NCBI GenBank assembly: GCA_900291925.1
Contig: UWYS01000029.1
Span: forward strand, 415,856 to 479,855
Reading direction: 5' to 3'
DNA: 64,000 nucleotides
Origin: Thecaphora thlaspeos
Lineage: Eukaryota; Basidiomycota; Ustilaginomycetes; Urocystidales; Glomosporiaceae
Below the pieces are notes generated by a model. That model did not search any database, was not told where the DNA came from, and saw nothing but the letters and a program-made list of their open reading frames with translations. Each line of letters begins with the position of its first letter. The stretch's first letter is position 1. Position numbers and translations under genes: made by a program. Positions 44,301-57,140 of the stretch are shown here, in pieces.

Positions 44301-47252
44301 GTGTATGCGAGGTGAGTGCTCTGCCTCTGAACGCGCAAGTCGTGCCTGGTAGTGCAGCAGGCTGCGCCCTGTAGATTCTTTCGACGCTGACAGGGCTCCC
44401 TACTCTCCCCTATTCTGGCATCGTCTCAGATCTACTTGCTACCGGAGCTAGAGCTGCGCTGGCGGTCTTTTGGCCTGCCGGCCTTGGCGGACCGGCTCGA
44501 TCTACAGCCCAAGCGCGCGTACCACTTGGCACCGGAGCAAGCGGTCACCATCACGGAAGCGCGACTTTGCCACCTGGAGGATGTCGTCCACCTCGTTGTG
44601 AGTAGATTGACGTCGCGTGCCTTGTGGCTGCCAGGCTCAGGCGCTGATTAGGACACCTCCTCTGCGTCTCTCGAACGATCGCAGCTCATCACAGGGAACA
44701 ACATTTTGCTGGCTTACGAGGCGAACCCCCATCCTGAACGCGATTTAGACCCTTCCGGGACGAAGGAGGACGACGCGAAGCTGCTATCGCTCGGCTTCAA
44801 CAAGGTGTTTGCGCGCGCCCTCTTTGTTTCGTCGCCGTCGGGTTACGTGAATGGCGATGATCATGCGAGTCGGGACTGCGTCATGCTGAAGCCTTTCGGT
44901 CGGCGGTCCGACAGCCACGACTCGGTCGCCGTTCTCGGCGGCGGCAACACCCTGGCCAAGAGCTGGCTCCTCAGCACGCCCAAGCGAGGACTCCGTCTGA
45001 TCGACTGCGACGTGGGCTTTGCGCCCGACGACCTGTGCTGGTTTGGGCTGGACAGCGGCGACCTCGCCGTTTGCAGCGAAGGATCCGTGAGTCGACAGCA
45101 TGAGAGAATGAGCGCGCTCCTCGTCGCCCTGGGTCCACGAAGCTGATCCGTCCCTTCATGACGCGCCTCACCCACAGGTGTACCTTTCCTCTTTTGAACA
45201 CGAAGAGGACTTTGACAGCGAGTGGACGGTCCGATCGCTCAGGACGGGCCGGTTCTACACCAAGGTGGTCTCGCACGATATGACGGGCTGCATCGTGGCG
45301 GCCTCTGCCAACGAGCAGCCCTTTGTCCTCTACGACGACGAGAACGAGCCCATCACCGACCCTGCCGGTACGTGCCTTCTGCCCAGGCGACGGCAGGACT
45401 GGGATGGCGTTTGTCAAGGCTGACCTCTTTCAAACCCGTCTCGACCCCCTCGCCTCTGTACAGACGACAAAACGCCGACGTCCTCGCTGCGAGGTGCGCT
45501 GGAGCTCTTCACAGACGAAGACAAGCACGAACCGATCCACGGGTGAGCTCCTGCCGTCCTTGTTGAAGAGAAGCCGACCCCCTCACAGTCCTTTTGCTGA
45601 ACCTTGCTACTGCCTGCTTTGCACCGCCAGATGGGAGTTCGAGGCCAACGAGACGGTGACCTGCCTCGAGGTCGTGACGCTCGACTCGCCGAGCGTGCCC
45701 GGCGGGCGCAAGAGCTTTATTGCGGCGGGCACGGTGGTCTTCCAGGGAGAGGATCGCGCCGCCAGAGGATCCGTGAGCGTCGCAACGCGGACGGTTCCCT
45801 AAGCCGTTTTCCCCCTCCACCAACTTCTCGATTCGACCCGCTGACACCTGAAAGCCCTTACCCCGCCATGGATCGCAGACCTATCTGTTCGATGTCATCG
45901 AAGTGGTAACAGACGCCGCCGACCCAAGCAACCGATTCAGGCTGAAGCTGCTGTGCAAGGACGATTCCAAGGCGCCGGTCACGGCTATAGCCGACATCAA
46001 CGGCTTTCTCATCTCGACGTCGGGACAAAAGGTGCGTCTCCCTCGTCGAACTTGTACTCGCCGTTGGGACTTGCGAAGAGGCTGACCCGACCGAATTGTT
46101 TCTTGCTCGCCACCTCGACTCACCACCACACCGCAGCTCTATGTCCGCGCGCTCGAAAAGGAAGAATGGCTCATCTCTATCGCCTTCCTGGACCTAGCCT
46201 TCTATGTCACCTCTATCCGGGTTCTGAAAAACTTTATCCTGCTGAGCGACATCAAAAAGAGTCTCTGGTTCGTCGGGTTTCAGGAAGATCCGTACCGATT
46301 CGTCATCCTGGGCAAGGATCATGCGGATCAGTATGCTACCACGGGCAATTTCCTCGTCAACAAGGACCGACTTTCGCTTGTCTCAACCAGTGCGGCCGGG
46401 GGTGGGACGTTGGGTGGTAAGGAGGGCGTGTTTAGGATGTTTGAGTACAACCCGATGGTACCGAGCAGTATGGGCGGGCAGAGGCTGTTGCTGAAAACCG
46501 AGTTTCAGTCGGCAGCGGCGGAAGCGGTTGCAAGCTATACGGTGAAGGGAAGGTGGTTGTCGAGACATGAGAGGAGGGGGGCTGAGTCGGTCCGGTCCAA
46601 GATCATCTATGGTGAGTATACGAGCGACAAGTCTGATCGATGAGAGTCTATGGCTGACCTATTGAGGGATCACGTGTCCTCTTCTGGACAGCTATGAACA
46701 ACGGTTCGATCGAGACGTTGGCAGCGGTAGACGAGCAAGTCATCAAGCGTCTCCAGCTACTACAACAGGGTCAACTGGTTCGGAGTGTTCGACACTTTGC
46801 CGCCTTGAATCCAAGAAGTTTCCGGTACGTTCCCCCTTCTTTCCGTCGCCATATGCACTGGTTGCCTTTGTCTCTTTTCCACATCTAACCTCGCTACACT
46901 CGACCATGCGTGCGCATACAGAACGGTACGAAACGACCAAGTCTCTCGACCACTCGTAAAAGGAATAGTGGACGACCGACTCCTTTCCATCTTTGCGTCG
47001 CTCCCCCGTCCCAAGATGTTGGAAGCTGTCGGCACGCTTTCTGGACTTTTCAACGGATTGGATGAAGTCGAAGTCCGAGACTCTGACTTTGAAGATGCAG
47101 AGGGAGCAGGAGAAGAGGAGGAAGAGGAGGAGAAACAAGAGAGGAAACGTCTTCAAATCGAGGAAAAGACGAGGAGGAAGAGAGAGGCCAAACGCGCAGA
47201 CCTCATCCTCACCGACTTGGTCAAGATGAGAGCTGGGTTCGAATGTTTGTAG
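41309..47252 (+). CDS. CFT1: Cleavage and polyadenylation specificity factor subunit CFT1/CPSF160
   Basis: Fourteen exons: 41309-42120, 42239-42945, 43055-43600, 43699-43868, 43961-44311, 44430-44597, 44685-45086, 45178-45367, 45464-45542, 45631-45772, 45879-46031, 46137-46611, 46692-46824, 46922-47252. All 13 introns (80-118 nt) have GTGAGT-like donors and CAG/TAG acceptors, and phases close to give 1552 residues. Diagnostic blocks are LLVSFKDAKIALLEW and TVSIHTYERA near 140-170, and GPILDLATRQ after exon 2. Later come FEANETVTCLEVV with KSFIAAGTVVFQGEDRAARG (CPSF_A region), and FYVTSIRVLKNFILLSDIKK with SLWFVGFQEDPYR. The protein is the WD-repeat scaffold of the CPSF/CPF complex for mRNA 3' processing. 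An acidic insert (DEDEIDYGDDDDDMGDG) and a charged C-terminus (EEEEEEEKQERKR) are lineage-specific. Confidence 0.95.
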
Positions 47253-47696
47253 ATGTGATAGCTGTAAAGATGTCGACGTAGAGATAAGGAAACAAGTAGT
47301 GATTCTTCATAGACGTTCGTGAAGATTGCTGTTGCGGTTCAGGTGGTCCGTTTCGAGGTGCGGTCGAGGTGAGCTCGGTAGATGAGGTCGGATGGCAGGC
47401 AGTACGACGGACCTGCCCGGGACGGGGGAGGACGATCCCTTCGTCAGGATGCGCGGCTCATCCACGCCAAGCGACACAGACAAAAGCAGACGAAGCATAC
47501 CGCCATATGTTGATGCATGTGTGAGGATTGTGTGTGTGTGTGTAGTGCATATTTCGATCCGCTTTTTCATGAACCTGAGACGATACAACGTAGTAAGGGT
47601 GCTTCCCGACCGATTGATCGGTGGTACATTTTGGGAGGGTGGTGTTGTTACGTGGAAGAGTGGCGTCGTTTCAGGAGGACAAAAGCGCGTTTAGGA
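47253..47696. other. Convergent intergenic region
   Basis: 3' flanks of CFT1 and RPS26, with a short GT run near 47530-47545. No gene. Confidence 0.5.
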
Positions 47697-48837
47697 TCAA
47701 GCAGCGGCACCACCGGCAGCGGCACCGGCACCCTGAACCTGGGCGACAGCGGGGTTGACCTTCTTGCCGTCCTTGTTGAAGCGGACACGGGGCGGGGGGG
47801 CACGGTTCCTGCGGCCCTCGCGCGATCGGACACGGACAACGTGGGCGTGGATGGCGCACGAGACACAGTATGCGATCTTGATGTAGAGCTTAGGGAGGAC
47901 GTACTCTGCACGGGATGGAACGGACAGTAGGAAAGAGAAGCGGCGAAAGGTCGTCAGACACAGGGAGCATGGCTTTGAGTGGTGTTCCGTCTGGGCCTTG
48001 GCGGTGCGACAGCAACTCACCCTGGTAGACGGAGGCATCGGACAGGTCACGAACAGCCGCGGCCTCAACAATGTTGCGGACAGTGAATCGCTTGATGGCC
48101 TTGTCCTTGGGGACAGCGCGCGAGCAGTTGGAGCATCGCACAAAGGCGACGTGGCCACGTCCGTGCTTGTTGCGGCTGTAAGAGAGGAAGCATGAAGAGA
48201 ATCCCCGAGTCAGTCGCTCTGCCTCATCTCGCAGTGAAGTGGTTTCAGTGAGCTTTGGTGGCAAGAGGACAGCAGCCGAGTGTCGATAGATTGGCGTCGT
48301 TGATGCAAGTCGCGAGCTGGATGCTCGTATCGACGGCCCATCCCTGCGAGAGATGTCTGTGCTATGGGGCCGAGCGAGATGGGCGCGACTGCGCTGTAGC
48401 TGTGTCGGTGGGTTTTCGCTGCTGGACTAGTGCAGAGTGTCGTTGATTGTCGAGGGCGGGCGCCGTCACCGCAGAAGTTTCCACCTGTTTGCGACCATGC
48501 CGTCCATCTTTGAGCCAACATCGTTTCGTACCAACCATCCGCCCAACGTCGCCCCCGGCGATCCATCGATCATCCTGTCCCTTCATGCGTCTCTTTGTCG
48601 ATGCCCGGATACGGGGCTCTCGCATCTCTCGCCGGTCGATCATCCGCCCCTGTCACTGTCCCATTTCCCATCCTTGCCTATGCAATTCCCTTGTCGAGGA
48701 CTCTCCACATAGTTGGCCGATGCTGGGCCGCAATGGTCGATAGCTTGCAGCTGGCTTTTCTCGGAAGTTGCTGCTGGCCTCACTGCGTCATTGAGAAAGA
48801 ATGACACTCACCCGCCGTTTCTCCTCTTCTTGGTCAT
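47697..48837 (-). CDS. RPS26: 40S ribosomal protein S26 (eS26)
   Basis: Three exons: 48812-48837, 48021-48175 and 47697-47905, giving 129 residues. The first exon is only 26 nt (MTKKRRNGG), as often in ribosomal-protein genes, and is followed by a 636-nt intron; the second intron is 115 nt. The joined protein reads [49 protein letters not shown] and [25 protein letters not shown]. It carries the zinc-binding Cys pairs of eS26. S26 sits at the mRNA exit site of the small subunit. The C-terminus is an Ala/Gly-rich extension. The first intron is several times longer than any other confident intron here except those of glutaredoxin and the polytopic protein. Confidence 0.97.
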
Positions 48838-50187
48838 CTTGAATTATACCTGTAGGGCAAGAAAAGATGGAATGAGACGTGATAATGTGGTTAGATCCAA
48901 TCCAGGTCTATTGTTGGTCATGATGTAAAGGCGGCCTTGTCGAGACATCGTAATAAAATGCAACGGAGCGGGGCGTTTGACGGTCGCAGGAGGCCTTCTG
49001 TGGTCGATCGTTCATCATTGGTAGTTGCTGCGTGACCGCCAGAAGGCTCCCCTCGACCATGGTGGCGTTGTCCGCGACAGGCGCAAGGCCTCGTAGCTGC
49101 CACAACAAGTCACAACCCAGACGATCCGACGAAAGTCACGATTCGTCGTGACAGGTACAGCTGGCCTCGTTGCGGCAGGATTCGAGCGGCAAGGAGTCGG
49201 AGGCGTCTGGTGTTGGCTGGCTGCTGGTGATGCGGGGGTGTATGCTGATGCTTACTCCTTTGGGTGGGGTGGAGGGGTGAATCTTGATGATGTGGTCGGG
49301 AGGGGAGGGAGACGACATGAGCCCGTCCTTTGGCTTGGCCCTGCCCCTCGCAGCTCGCGACGGCCCTCCGCCGCGGCCAGCTGGACCTTCCCTCCTGGGG
49401 CCCTCCTGGGGCGGCGGCGGCCAGGCCTCGCGCTGCTATAGGATCCGAAGGGCGTGCCTTTGCCCTGGCCTCGGCGGAGAGAAAGGAAAGGGCGCCTCCC
49501 CCTTGGCCCGAGCCGGGCGAGCGCCGAAGCAAAAGTTCACAGGGAAAATTTTCGAAGGTCACTTGCCGCAGCTGGCGCGAAGGCCAGCGCGAAAGTAAAT
49601 CGGGTTTTTGTGATCCTGCCTATCGGGGTCTGGGTGCGAAATTCCGGCGGCTCCGAAGAAGAGTGGCACGTGAGGGGGCTCGCGTGCCTCGCGTCGGAAG
49701 GGTGGAGATTGGAGAAGGCATCAGTGCCCGCGCCGGCTGTGTGGGCGTGTACGAGGCCTGGCGAGGGTGAGGCAAAGGACGAGAGGGCACGGACAGCTCT
49801 CTCTCAAGCGATGTCACACAAAAAGTGGGCCCACTCAAACTCACCGGCGGCCCTTTGAGGTGGCACACGCTCCTCGTCTCAGCCATCCCATCGTCCCCAT
49901 CCCTCCCCTGCTTCCCTGCTTCCCTCCTTTCCTCCGTCCCTCCGCCCCTCCGCCCCTCCTACCTACGCCTCGCGACATGAAGCAGCAGCGCCCAGACACC
50001 TCCCACCACACCCACTGACGCATCTTGAGTAACACTGCCCCACGCACGGTCCACCATCACCTCCGTCATAACATCAAGGCGGCCGCCCTTGGCACCGACC
50101 TCGCCCTTCGACCCTTAACCAGCTACATTGACGACGACAACAACAACGACAACAACCATCACCTCCGCACATCCCCAGCCGCCGAAC
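48838..50187. promoter_or_regulatory. Divergent region between RPS26 and the large disordered protein gene
   Basis: 1.35 kb with no recognisable coding sequence. The RPS26-proximal part should hold its promoter. The right part (49860-50187) is CT/CA-rich, like a leader for the plus-strand gene. A short inverted motif (AAAATTTT, about 49545-49552) sits in the middle. Confidence 0.4.
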
Positions 50188-53100
50188 ATGGCCCACGCAG
50201 CGCCTCGACCTTTGGCAAACGCGGGCTCGGGTCATCCTCTGCGCTCGCGCAATGACGAAAACGCAGCCACCCCCTCCAACGCATCCGCCTACATCACCGC
50301 CTCTATGCTTCGATCTGGCGGCCTCTCGCCTCTCCCCACATCCGAGCAGCTCTACGACATTCAGCTACCCGACATCTCGTCCCTCTCGCCTCTCAAGGCG
50401 CGCCCCAGCCAGGCACACTCCAGGCAGGCCCTCGCTCCCATCGCCGGCAACCGCCGCGCTGCGACGCCATCAGAGAGCTCGCTGAAACGCCGCCCGCGCG
50501 CAAGCCAACCACGTGACGACACGGAGATCAGCGTTGTCATTCCCTACAAGCCAGATCGATCCTCGCGCTCCCGCTCCCACTCCCTTTCGGCCTGGTCCTC
50601 GACGTCAAAGACGCGCAACGCCATCGAGGCAGAGGGCGGTCTCTTGACGCCACCTGCATCCGGAATGTCCCATCCGTCTCCCTCGCAAATCGACCAGACC
50701 GACAGTCACATGCCCCATCCCACCTCGCCCACTCCGCTCCAGCCCAGATCTCGCACCCAGTCGCCGCAGAAGAGATCCGCCTTTGCTGTCACCTCTCACG
50801 ACTTCACACTAACGCCTGGAGCGCTCACCTCGACCCCCGTGCGAAGCAAGACGATTACTACCGGCACGCACAACAAGCGCTACCGCGACCTCGTCGAGAC
50901 GCCCGTCATCGCCCGCATCCGAGGCCAGAGCGCCGCTCCGGACGGCGGCCCTGTCGCCAAGAGTTCGCCCAACCCTAGGGCGAGGAAGAACACAAAAACT
51001 TCGCAGGGCGCACAAGGCCCTGGCGCCTCATCGAGCTCCGATTCGAAGATGGATTCGGATGCACCGCTGGCAGAGTCGTCAAGGCTCGAGGCGCGCCCGA
51101 TATCTTCCTCGGCCTTGGCCAACGTCAAGCGTCTATCGGCCTCTTCGGGCCGAGCGTCGAAGGCAGCCGGAAAGGGCAAAGGGCGTGTCGTTTCCGGCGC
51201 TGCCTACAAGGACCGAGGCGCCCCTTCGGACGACGAAGATGAAGACGACGACAACGAGGACGTCCAGATCGTCCAGATCACACGACGCAACGGCCCGGAG
51301 GCCTCGTTCCTGCGCGAGGCCCGCGAAAAGGGCTGGGACCGCATTACAAACAGCCCTGTCCGAACTATCTATCTTCAGCAAGAGGCATTGTCACAGCGGC
51401 AGAGGCAGGGCTCGGCGCGGGCCAAGAGCAAGACGCCCAAGCCCGATACGGAGAACGAGGCCGTCCCGACGCCGGGTAATCGCGGCAGGAGCCGATCCAC
51501 ATCAAGATCGCTGGCCCACCCTGTGGCCGACAACAGCGCGGCGAACCTCAGCAACCAAAGCATCAAGTCCTCGTCGTCGCAGTCCTCGACGAGCACCATC
51601 TCGCGGAAGAAGGAAGCCGGCCCGGCGCGCAGGCGTGCGTCTTCATCGGCGGTATCGACATCGGCGCTCCGCATCAAAATCACCACCAGCCGCAGGTCGC
51701 GTCGGATCTCAGCGCCGCCCGCCAACGTCACCATCGGCGAGATCACGAGCGAGCTTCCGGCCATGCCCGATAGTCCCAGCGAGGATCCGCTGCTGCTCGT
51801 CGGTCCCGATCCGGACTTTCCGACGACGACGCGCTACAGCAACACGTCGATGTCTATGAGCCGCACCAAATCCGGCTCCCCCAGCGTCACGGCCAACAGC
51901 ATCCGCGCCCCCCACAGGACGGCACCGAACAACGACGCCACCTTCGCGATTCCCGAAGAGGACGAGGAGGACGACGGCGGCTACAATGGATATGAGCCTC
52001 TTGTCTTTGAGGATGCCAGTCGGACCTCGCCGTCCAAGGGGTCTCGAGGCAAGTTCGGCAGGCTCGGACGAAATGCCCAGATGCTCACCTCGACGCCCCT
52101 ACCTGGCGCGAGGAAGGCCGCACAGCTTCCCAGCGATATTCCCTTGCCCAGCTCCATGCCGGCCACCCCGGCAGGAGGCGTGCAGGATCTCGAGGTCGAC
52201 AACGTCTTGGACGGCATTGTGACTCCTGCATGGCCGTCGGAGCAACGTGCAGCGACACCGCCTGGTGAAGGAGTCGGAAGCCTAGGAGCGACTGAAGGGG
52301 ACCTGTCTGCAGAGCTCCGAGAGGGACCTTCGGCGGACTCTACCGCAGAGATCTCCCACGAGCTCACTTCACTGGTCCAGGAGCGCGAGCCTGAGCCGGC
52401 GCATGTCGTTTTCGGTCAATATGGCGATGACGACGGTGGATCATCCAGTTCGGATGACGAGTCCATCGTGGACGACGTTGCTGGTGCTAATGCCGGAGAT
52501 GCCGCTGAGGACAGCCTCGCAGACGCGGCGCTTGCTGCGGTCGACAGCGTCGACACGACGAACTGTCAGGCCACAGACGACAGCGTCGAAAACTCCGTTG
52601 ACGAGGCACGCAAGGGTGTTACAGCGGACATGCTGACCTTACCTCGGGACTACGTGGACGAGAGCCTGGAAGAGTCCAACGAACACGGCGCTGGATCCGA
52701 TAGCGAGATGGAACTCGTCGGCCAGGCTTACAATCGGGACCAGGACGCTCAGATTCACGCTTCGACCGGAGAACGAACAGGAGATGACGAGGAAGAGGGA
52801 GAAGACGAGGATGAGGAGGACGAGGAAGAGGAAGAGAAGGACGAGGAAAGCGAGGATGAAGGGAGCGGTAGGCAGCGGAGCGACGGAAACGGCCAAGGCG
52901 AAAACTCCGGCTCGCAGTCTTCCGAGGCCGACAGTTCCAGGATCGACGACGAAGACGATGCCTACGACGAGAACGCTAGACGGCTCGAATCGGAAGAAGT
53001 CGAGATCTTGGCCGGCAGCAGCACCAGGGACCGCACCCCCGAGCTGCCCCTCGACGATGACGACGGCCAAGGGCGTGACGTCAGCCCTAGCTCCTCTGAT

Positions 53101-55915
53101 GGCTTCGAGATCCTGGACATCATCCCCGCACGGCCCTCCGATGCCGCTCGGACCAAGGAGAGGGCGGCTTCGCAGAGCGGAGACCGCGATCAGACGCTGC
53201 CGATCCACACGCTCCAGCTCGTCCATCAGGACGACGTCCAGGCGGCAGTCAATGCGTCGAGGTCGCTGGCTTCTCGCTCCTTTGCCGCCAACAATTCGAT
53301 CAGCGTCGATGCCTCGTCCGCATCAGCGTACAGTCGCTTTGTCCGACTCGCTCAGCAGACGACGACTCCGATCGTCGAAATCTCCAGCCTCGACCCGCAC
53401 GCAGCTGCCCGGGCTACGGCGATCCTCAAGCTCCACCACCAGTACGTGGACGAAGGCTGGATCCACGGCGACGAGGCCGGGAATGTATCGCGCGACGTTG
53501 CCGAGGCGGGAGCTCGCATTCAGCAGGGTAATCTGCCGGAGGACATGGATCCGCAGGAGCGTGCCAAGGTGCAGCAGGTCGTCAGGATTCTGCAGGAGGC
53601 GGAGAGGATCGCCGCGGGCCAGAGGGGCGAGCGGGCGGTGGACCGGTCGATGGCATCGACGAGCCGGTTCGAAGCTGGCAGCCTGACGTTGCCGCAGATC
53701 TTGATGGACGCTGAGATCAACATCGCCCGCCAAGACGCTCACACGGAGTCGAGCAGCGACGACGGCTTCAGCGTGGCTGGCCTGCTTGCCCCAAGCGAAG
53801 CGGATTCTGGCTTGCGTACTCCGCTGAGCTCATCAAAGCAAGCAGCTGCCGCTATCGCCTCGCCGGCGACGCCCTTCCTGCCCGGCGGATTCAGGCGCGA
53901 GCCTACGTCCGTGGGCCGACAGGCTGAGCCTCCCGCCGCGACGGGTAGTCAGGAAGGAGTCGCCCAGGATGCAGCCTCTGAGCCCACCGTCTGGAGTCGG
54001 AGCGACTGGGTCCGCCTCGACAGGTTCTTTGCGGCGCACGTCAAGGCGTCGGCCAAGAAGATCCTCAAGACCGAGCTGTCGCGGAACGGTCTCGACGACA
54101 TCTCGCAGACGCAGATCATGGACGTTGATAAGGTGGTGCTGCAGATTCAGGCGCTGACTTCGATCGACGCCTACGAGCTGGCCGACGGCTTTCTCGACCA
54201 GAGCGGCGTTGAGTTGGACAGCAGGAGAGCCGAGTGGGCCAGGTGAGTCTTTACCCTTGGCACGACATTCTTTGGACTCTAAGGCAGCCTCGAGTGACAC
54301 AAAAGCTGACCATGCGTTCCCAAACCGTCCCTTTTGACCTCACAGCGCCAAGATCCGCTTCCGCATCCCCGCACTGCAGCGCAAGTACCTCCGCAAGCTC
54401 GACTCTAAGCATCCCGGCCGCGTTACGGCTGAGCACGTCTCGCTGCTCGATCGCTCCACTGGCGGCGACCAGAGCGGCAATGCTTCTTTTTCCGCCTTCG
54501 GTGGCGGCCACGACTCGATCGCCACAGAGGACCTTGACTGGTCGCTTACAGGCATGACCACGCGCATCCACGCGGGTCGCGATGGGCACGGCGACGGAGA
54601 CCGGACGTCCGCGGTTGTGGGCTTGAGGCCCAAAGAGGGACGACGAGCCGGTCGAGTCTCATTCGGGACACCATACCGGCTCGGTACGCACAGCACGCCT
54701 ATGCCAGCCCTCAAGAGGGTACAGGAGCAGGCGAAACAGGACGGGCTCTACCCGTCGCTTCCGAAGCAGCAGCCCTCGAAGCGACCCGCGACGTTGGGTA
54801 GGGGCGACGAAGGCGCCGAGGAGCAAGCCCGCGAAGGCGATCACGCCTCCATCTCGGCCCTCGCACAGATGCACACGCCAGCCAAGTCGAGTGTCGACGT
54901 TGCACAAACAACTTCGACGCCCAGTGTGGTGGCACGGACGACCCGCCTCTTGTCGAGGATGAGCGGCAGCTTCTTCGGTCTCGGCGCATCGCCCGCTTCC
55001 TCTGCGGACTTGGCGGCCAGCAAGTCGCAGGACAAATCCGCCTCTGCGGCTGCGACGGCAGCAGGCAACACATCGACGTCCCGTTCCTTCAATGCCAGTC
55101 GAGGCTCGACGGCGGCTTCCAGTTCCAGCACCCGCATCCCTACGCTCAAGAAGGCCAAAACACGCCAGCAAACGCCTATCCGAGACTTTGGCGGCCGCAC
55201 CGTCGGACAAGAGGGAGCACCTAGCACTGATCAGCAAACGTCTGCAGGCAGCAAGGACATGCAGACCGCCTCTTCATCGACTCTGCATGTATCCGCTGAG
55301 CGTCCCCAGGGCGACAGAGAAACAGCAACAAACGTCCCTTCGAAGCCGTCTCGAGCTAGTTCGCCACCCGTCGCCCCCAAGCTCAACCGCAAGCCCAGTA
55401 TCTCGGCCGCCGATCTACAGGCCACCAGCCGATCGATTCGGGAGAAGCGTGCCTCGTCGTTTCGCGGATCTCGACCCGGCGACTTTGTCGCTCCCCACGC
55501 CAATGCTAGTCTCGGCAGCAGCAGCAGCAGCAGCAGCCGCGTTGGGCTTGGCCGCGTGATCGACACCCGACCCGCCGCGGTCCCCACGACCGCGACCTCG
55601 ACCGCTCACAGCACCACAGGAGGCGGTGGTCGATCAGCAATCACGATTCGAAGCTGCAACTCTGGCTTCTCGGGTCTCACGCGCCCCACGGCGCTATCGC
55701 TCCTTCCCAACTCGGAAGCATCGCACGAGATGGCACGGGAAAAGGTCAGACAGCTCGCCAAGAGCCGCACCGACCGCGGCTGGAAGAGCCCACGAGCGAC
55801 AACAATGGCGGCCAGGAGCGTGGGCAGGCGACTGCGTCCCGACGCGGAAAAGCGCGTCCAGACCGCCATCGCTACCGAGATGCGGAAGAGATCCGCCGGG
55901 TTTGGGACGAAGTAA
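50188..55915 (+). CDS. Very large disordered protein with one folded C-terminal segment, unknown function
   Basis: Two exons, 50188-54242 and 54346-55915, joined across a 103-nt intron, encode 1874 residues from the first ATG. The N-terminal roughly 800 residues are rich in Ser, Pro, Arg and Thr with many SP/TP sites. An acidic stretch (EDEDEEDEEEEEKDEESEDEG) lies near 870. The only clearly structured part spans the splice: WSRSDWVRLDRFFAAHVKASAKKILKTEL, then DAYELADGFLDQ, then AKIRFRIPALQRKYLRKLD at about 1270-1370. I recall WxxxDWxxLDxxF blocks in basidiomycete-specific proteins, but I cannot name the family. The composition (basic tail, SP/TP sites, acidic runs) suggests a nuclear, phosphorylated protein; that is inference. 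It is flanked by RPS26 and a methyltransferase, which gives no functional clue. Confidence 0.82.
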
Positions 55916-55995
55916 GGTCGTGCTCTGTCGTCATCGATATATGGAGAACTTTGAAATGCGGAGGGGAGGCGGAACACCTCGATGTTGATAGATTG

Positions 55996-56961
55996 CTAGA
56001 GATGTTTTCGACATATGTAGAGATAATAGTGAAACATGTCACCTATCGTCTGTACCTCTACGTCCCACTGCCCTGGCCTTTCGATGAGGGGTTTGCGGAA
56101 GTGGGGTTGTCCGAAGGTGAGGTAGATCATCATGCCGCCTGGTTTCAGCAACCTGATTGGGATGATGATGTCACGATGAGACGAGATGGTCAGCATATCC
56201 TACCTCTTGGCGCCTGTATCTCGAGCGTATCGAGTCGGATCGAAAAACATACCTCAAGACACCATCAATCTCTCCTTTGACCATCTCTCTAACTCTATCA
56301 CTTGGATCCCAAACACTTCCCTTTTCCGCCATGAAAGCGTCCATAGTACCTTTATCTATTGCGACATCCCACGTTCCCTCCTGCTCGGCTTGGAGGATCT
56401 TTAAGTTTTGCGGTGTGGTCATTTGTGTAACGTCCATGACGTGCCATGGCATATCTTGACCTTTTGCAGCGTGTTTGGCAGACATTGAATCGATCAATGG
56501 TCGAGAATAGTCCAGGTTCGTGATACTTGTATATCCGGCGGAGTACATTTCGGAGCTGAGGGTGGAGTTACCGCATCCTAGCATCAGAATGCGAGAAGAG
56601 AGAGAGGGGATCAGCTTGTCGAAGATAGGTCTGCGTGGGACGAGTAGGATGGGTTAGGTGGTCAGATTTACGTTTTGTTTCGTCTTGCATCCCTTGGTTC
56701 AAACACCAAGGCGAACTCACTTTAGGTCGTCGTGCTATCCATTCCGAAACGCAACGAAGCAGACCAGTTCGAATCATCAAGCACCCGTCCATCAGTCTCC
56801 GTCGTACTTCTCTCAATCATGCTACTCGTCAAGGCGCAAGGGCAACGTACCTTCTTAAACCAATCAAACGTATCATCTCCCTCGCTGAGGTCGGTATACC
56901 TCTTATCCCAGTACTCTCTCGTCGAGAACTGCTCGTTATCCGTCGCTTCCAGACTTGACAT
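55996..56961 (-). CDS. Class I SAM methyltransferase, METTL13/EEF1AKMT4-like, with a micro-exon
   Basis: Four exons, 56851-56961, 56721-56734, 56253-56630 and 55996-56152, encode 219 residues; introns are 116, 90 and 100 nt. Exon 2 is 14 nt (CACGACGACCTAAA) and supplies HDDLK between FDWFKK and PIFDKLIP, which restores frame and family pattern. Motifs: EYWDKRYT near residue 17, motif I LMLGCGNST at 58-65, motif II ITNLDYSRPLID, WHVMDVTQM, and the post-I/IV block WDVAIDKGTMDAFM. PGGMMIYLTFGQPHFRKPL lies near the end. This is the METTL13 N-terminal/EEF1AKMT4 family, whose known members methylate lysines of elongation factor 1A. The target here is inferred, not shown. Confidence 0.92.
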
Positions 56962-57140
56962 CTCGGCTGTGAACAATCCGGGACCGGTGGGTGGTGGTAG
57001 TGGTGGTGATGATGATGATGATGATGATGGTGGTGGAACCAAGTAGTTAAGGTGATGTCAAGAAACGTTCTGCAACGACAGAAGGGTGCGGACGCGAGAG
57101 CAAACACAAAAAACAAAACAATAAATATATATGTAATGTA

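Noticed and set aside
41309..47252. DDB1 instead of CFT1 for the long beta-propeller gene
   Set aside because: DDB1 shares the CPSF_A fold, but the blocks LLVSFKDAKIALLEW, TVSIHTYERA and SLWFVGFQEDPYR are those of CPSF160/CFT1, and the 1552-residue length also fits CFT1.
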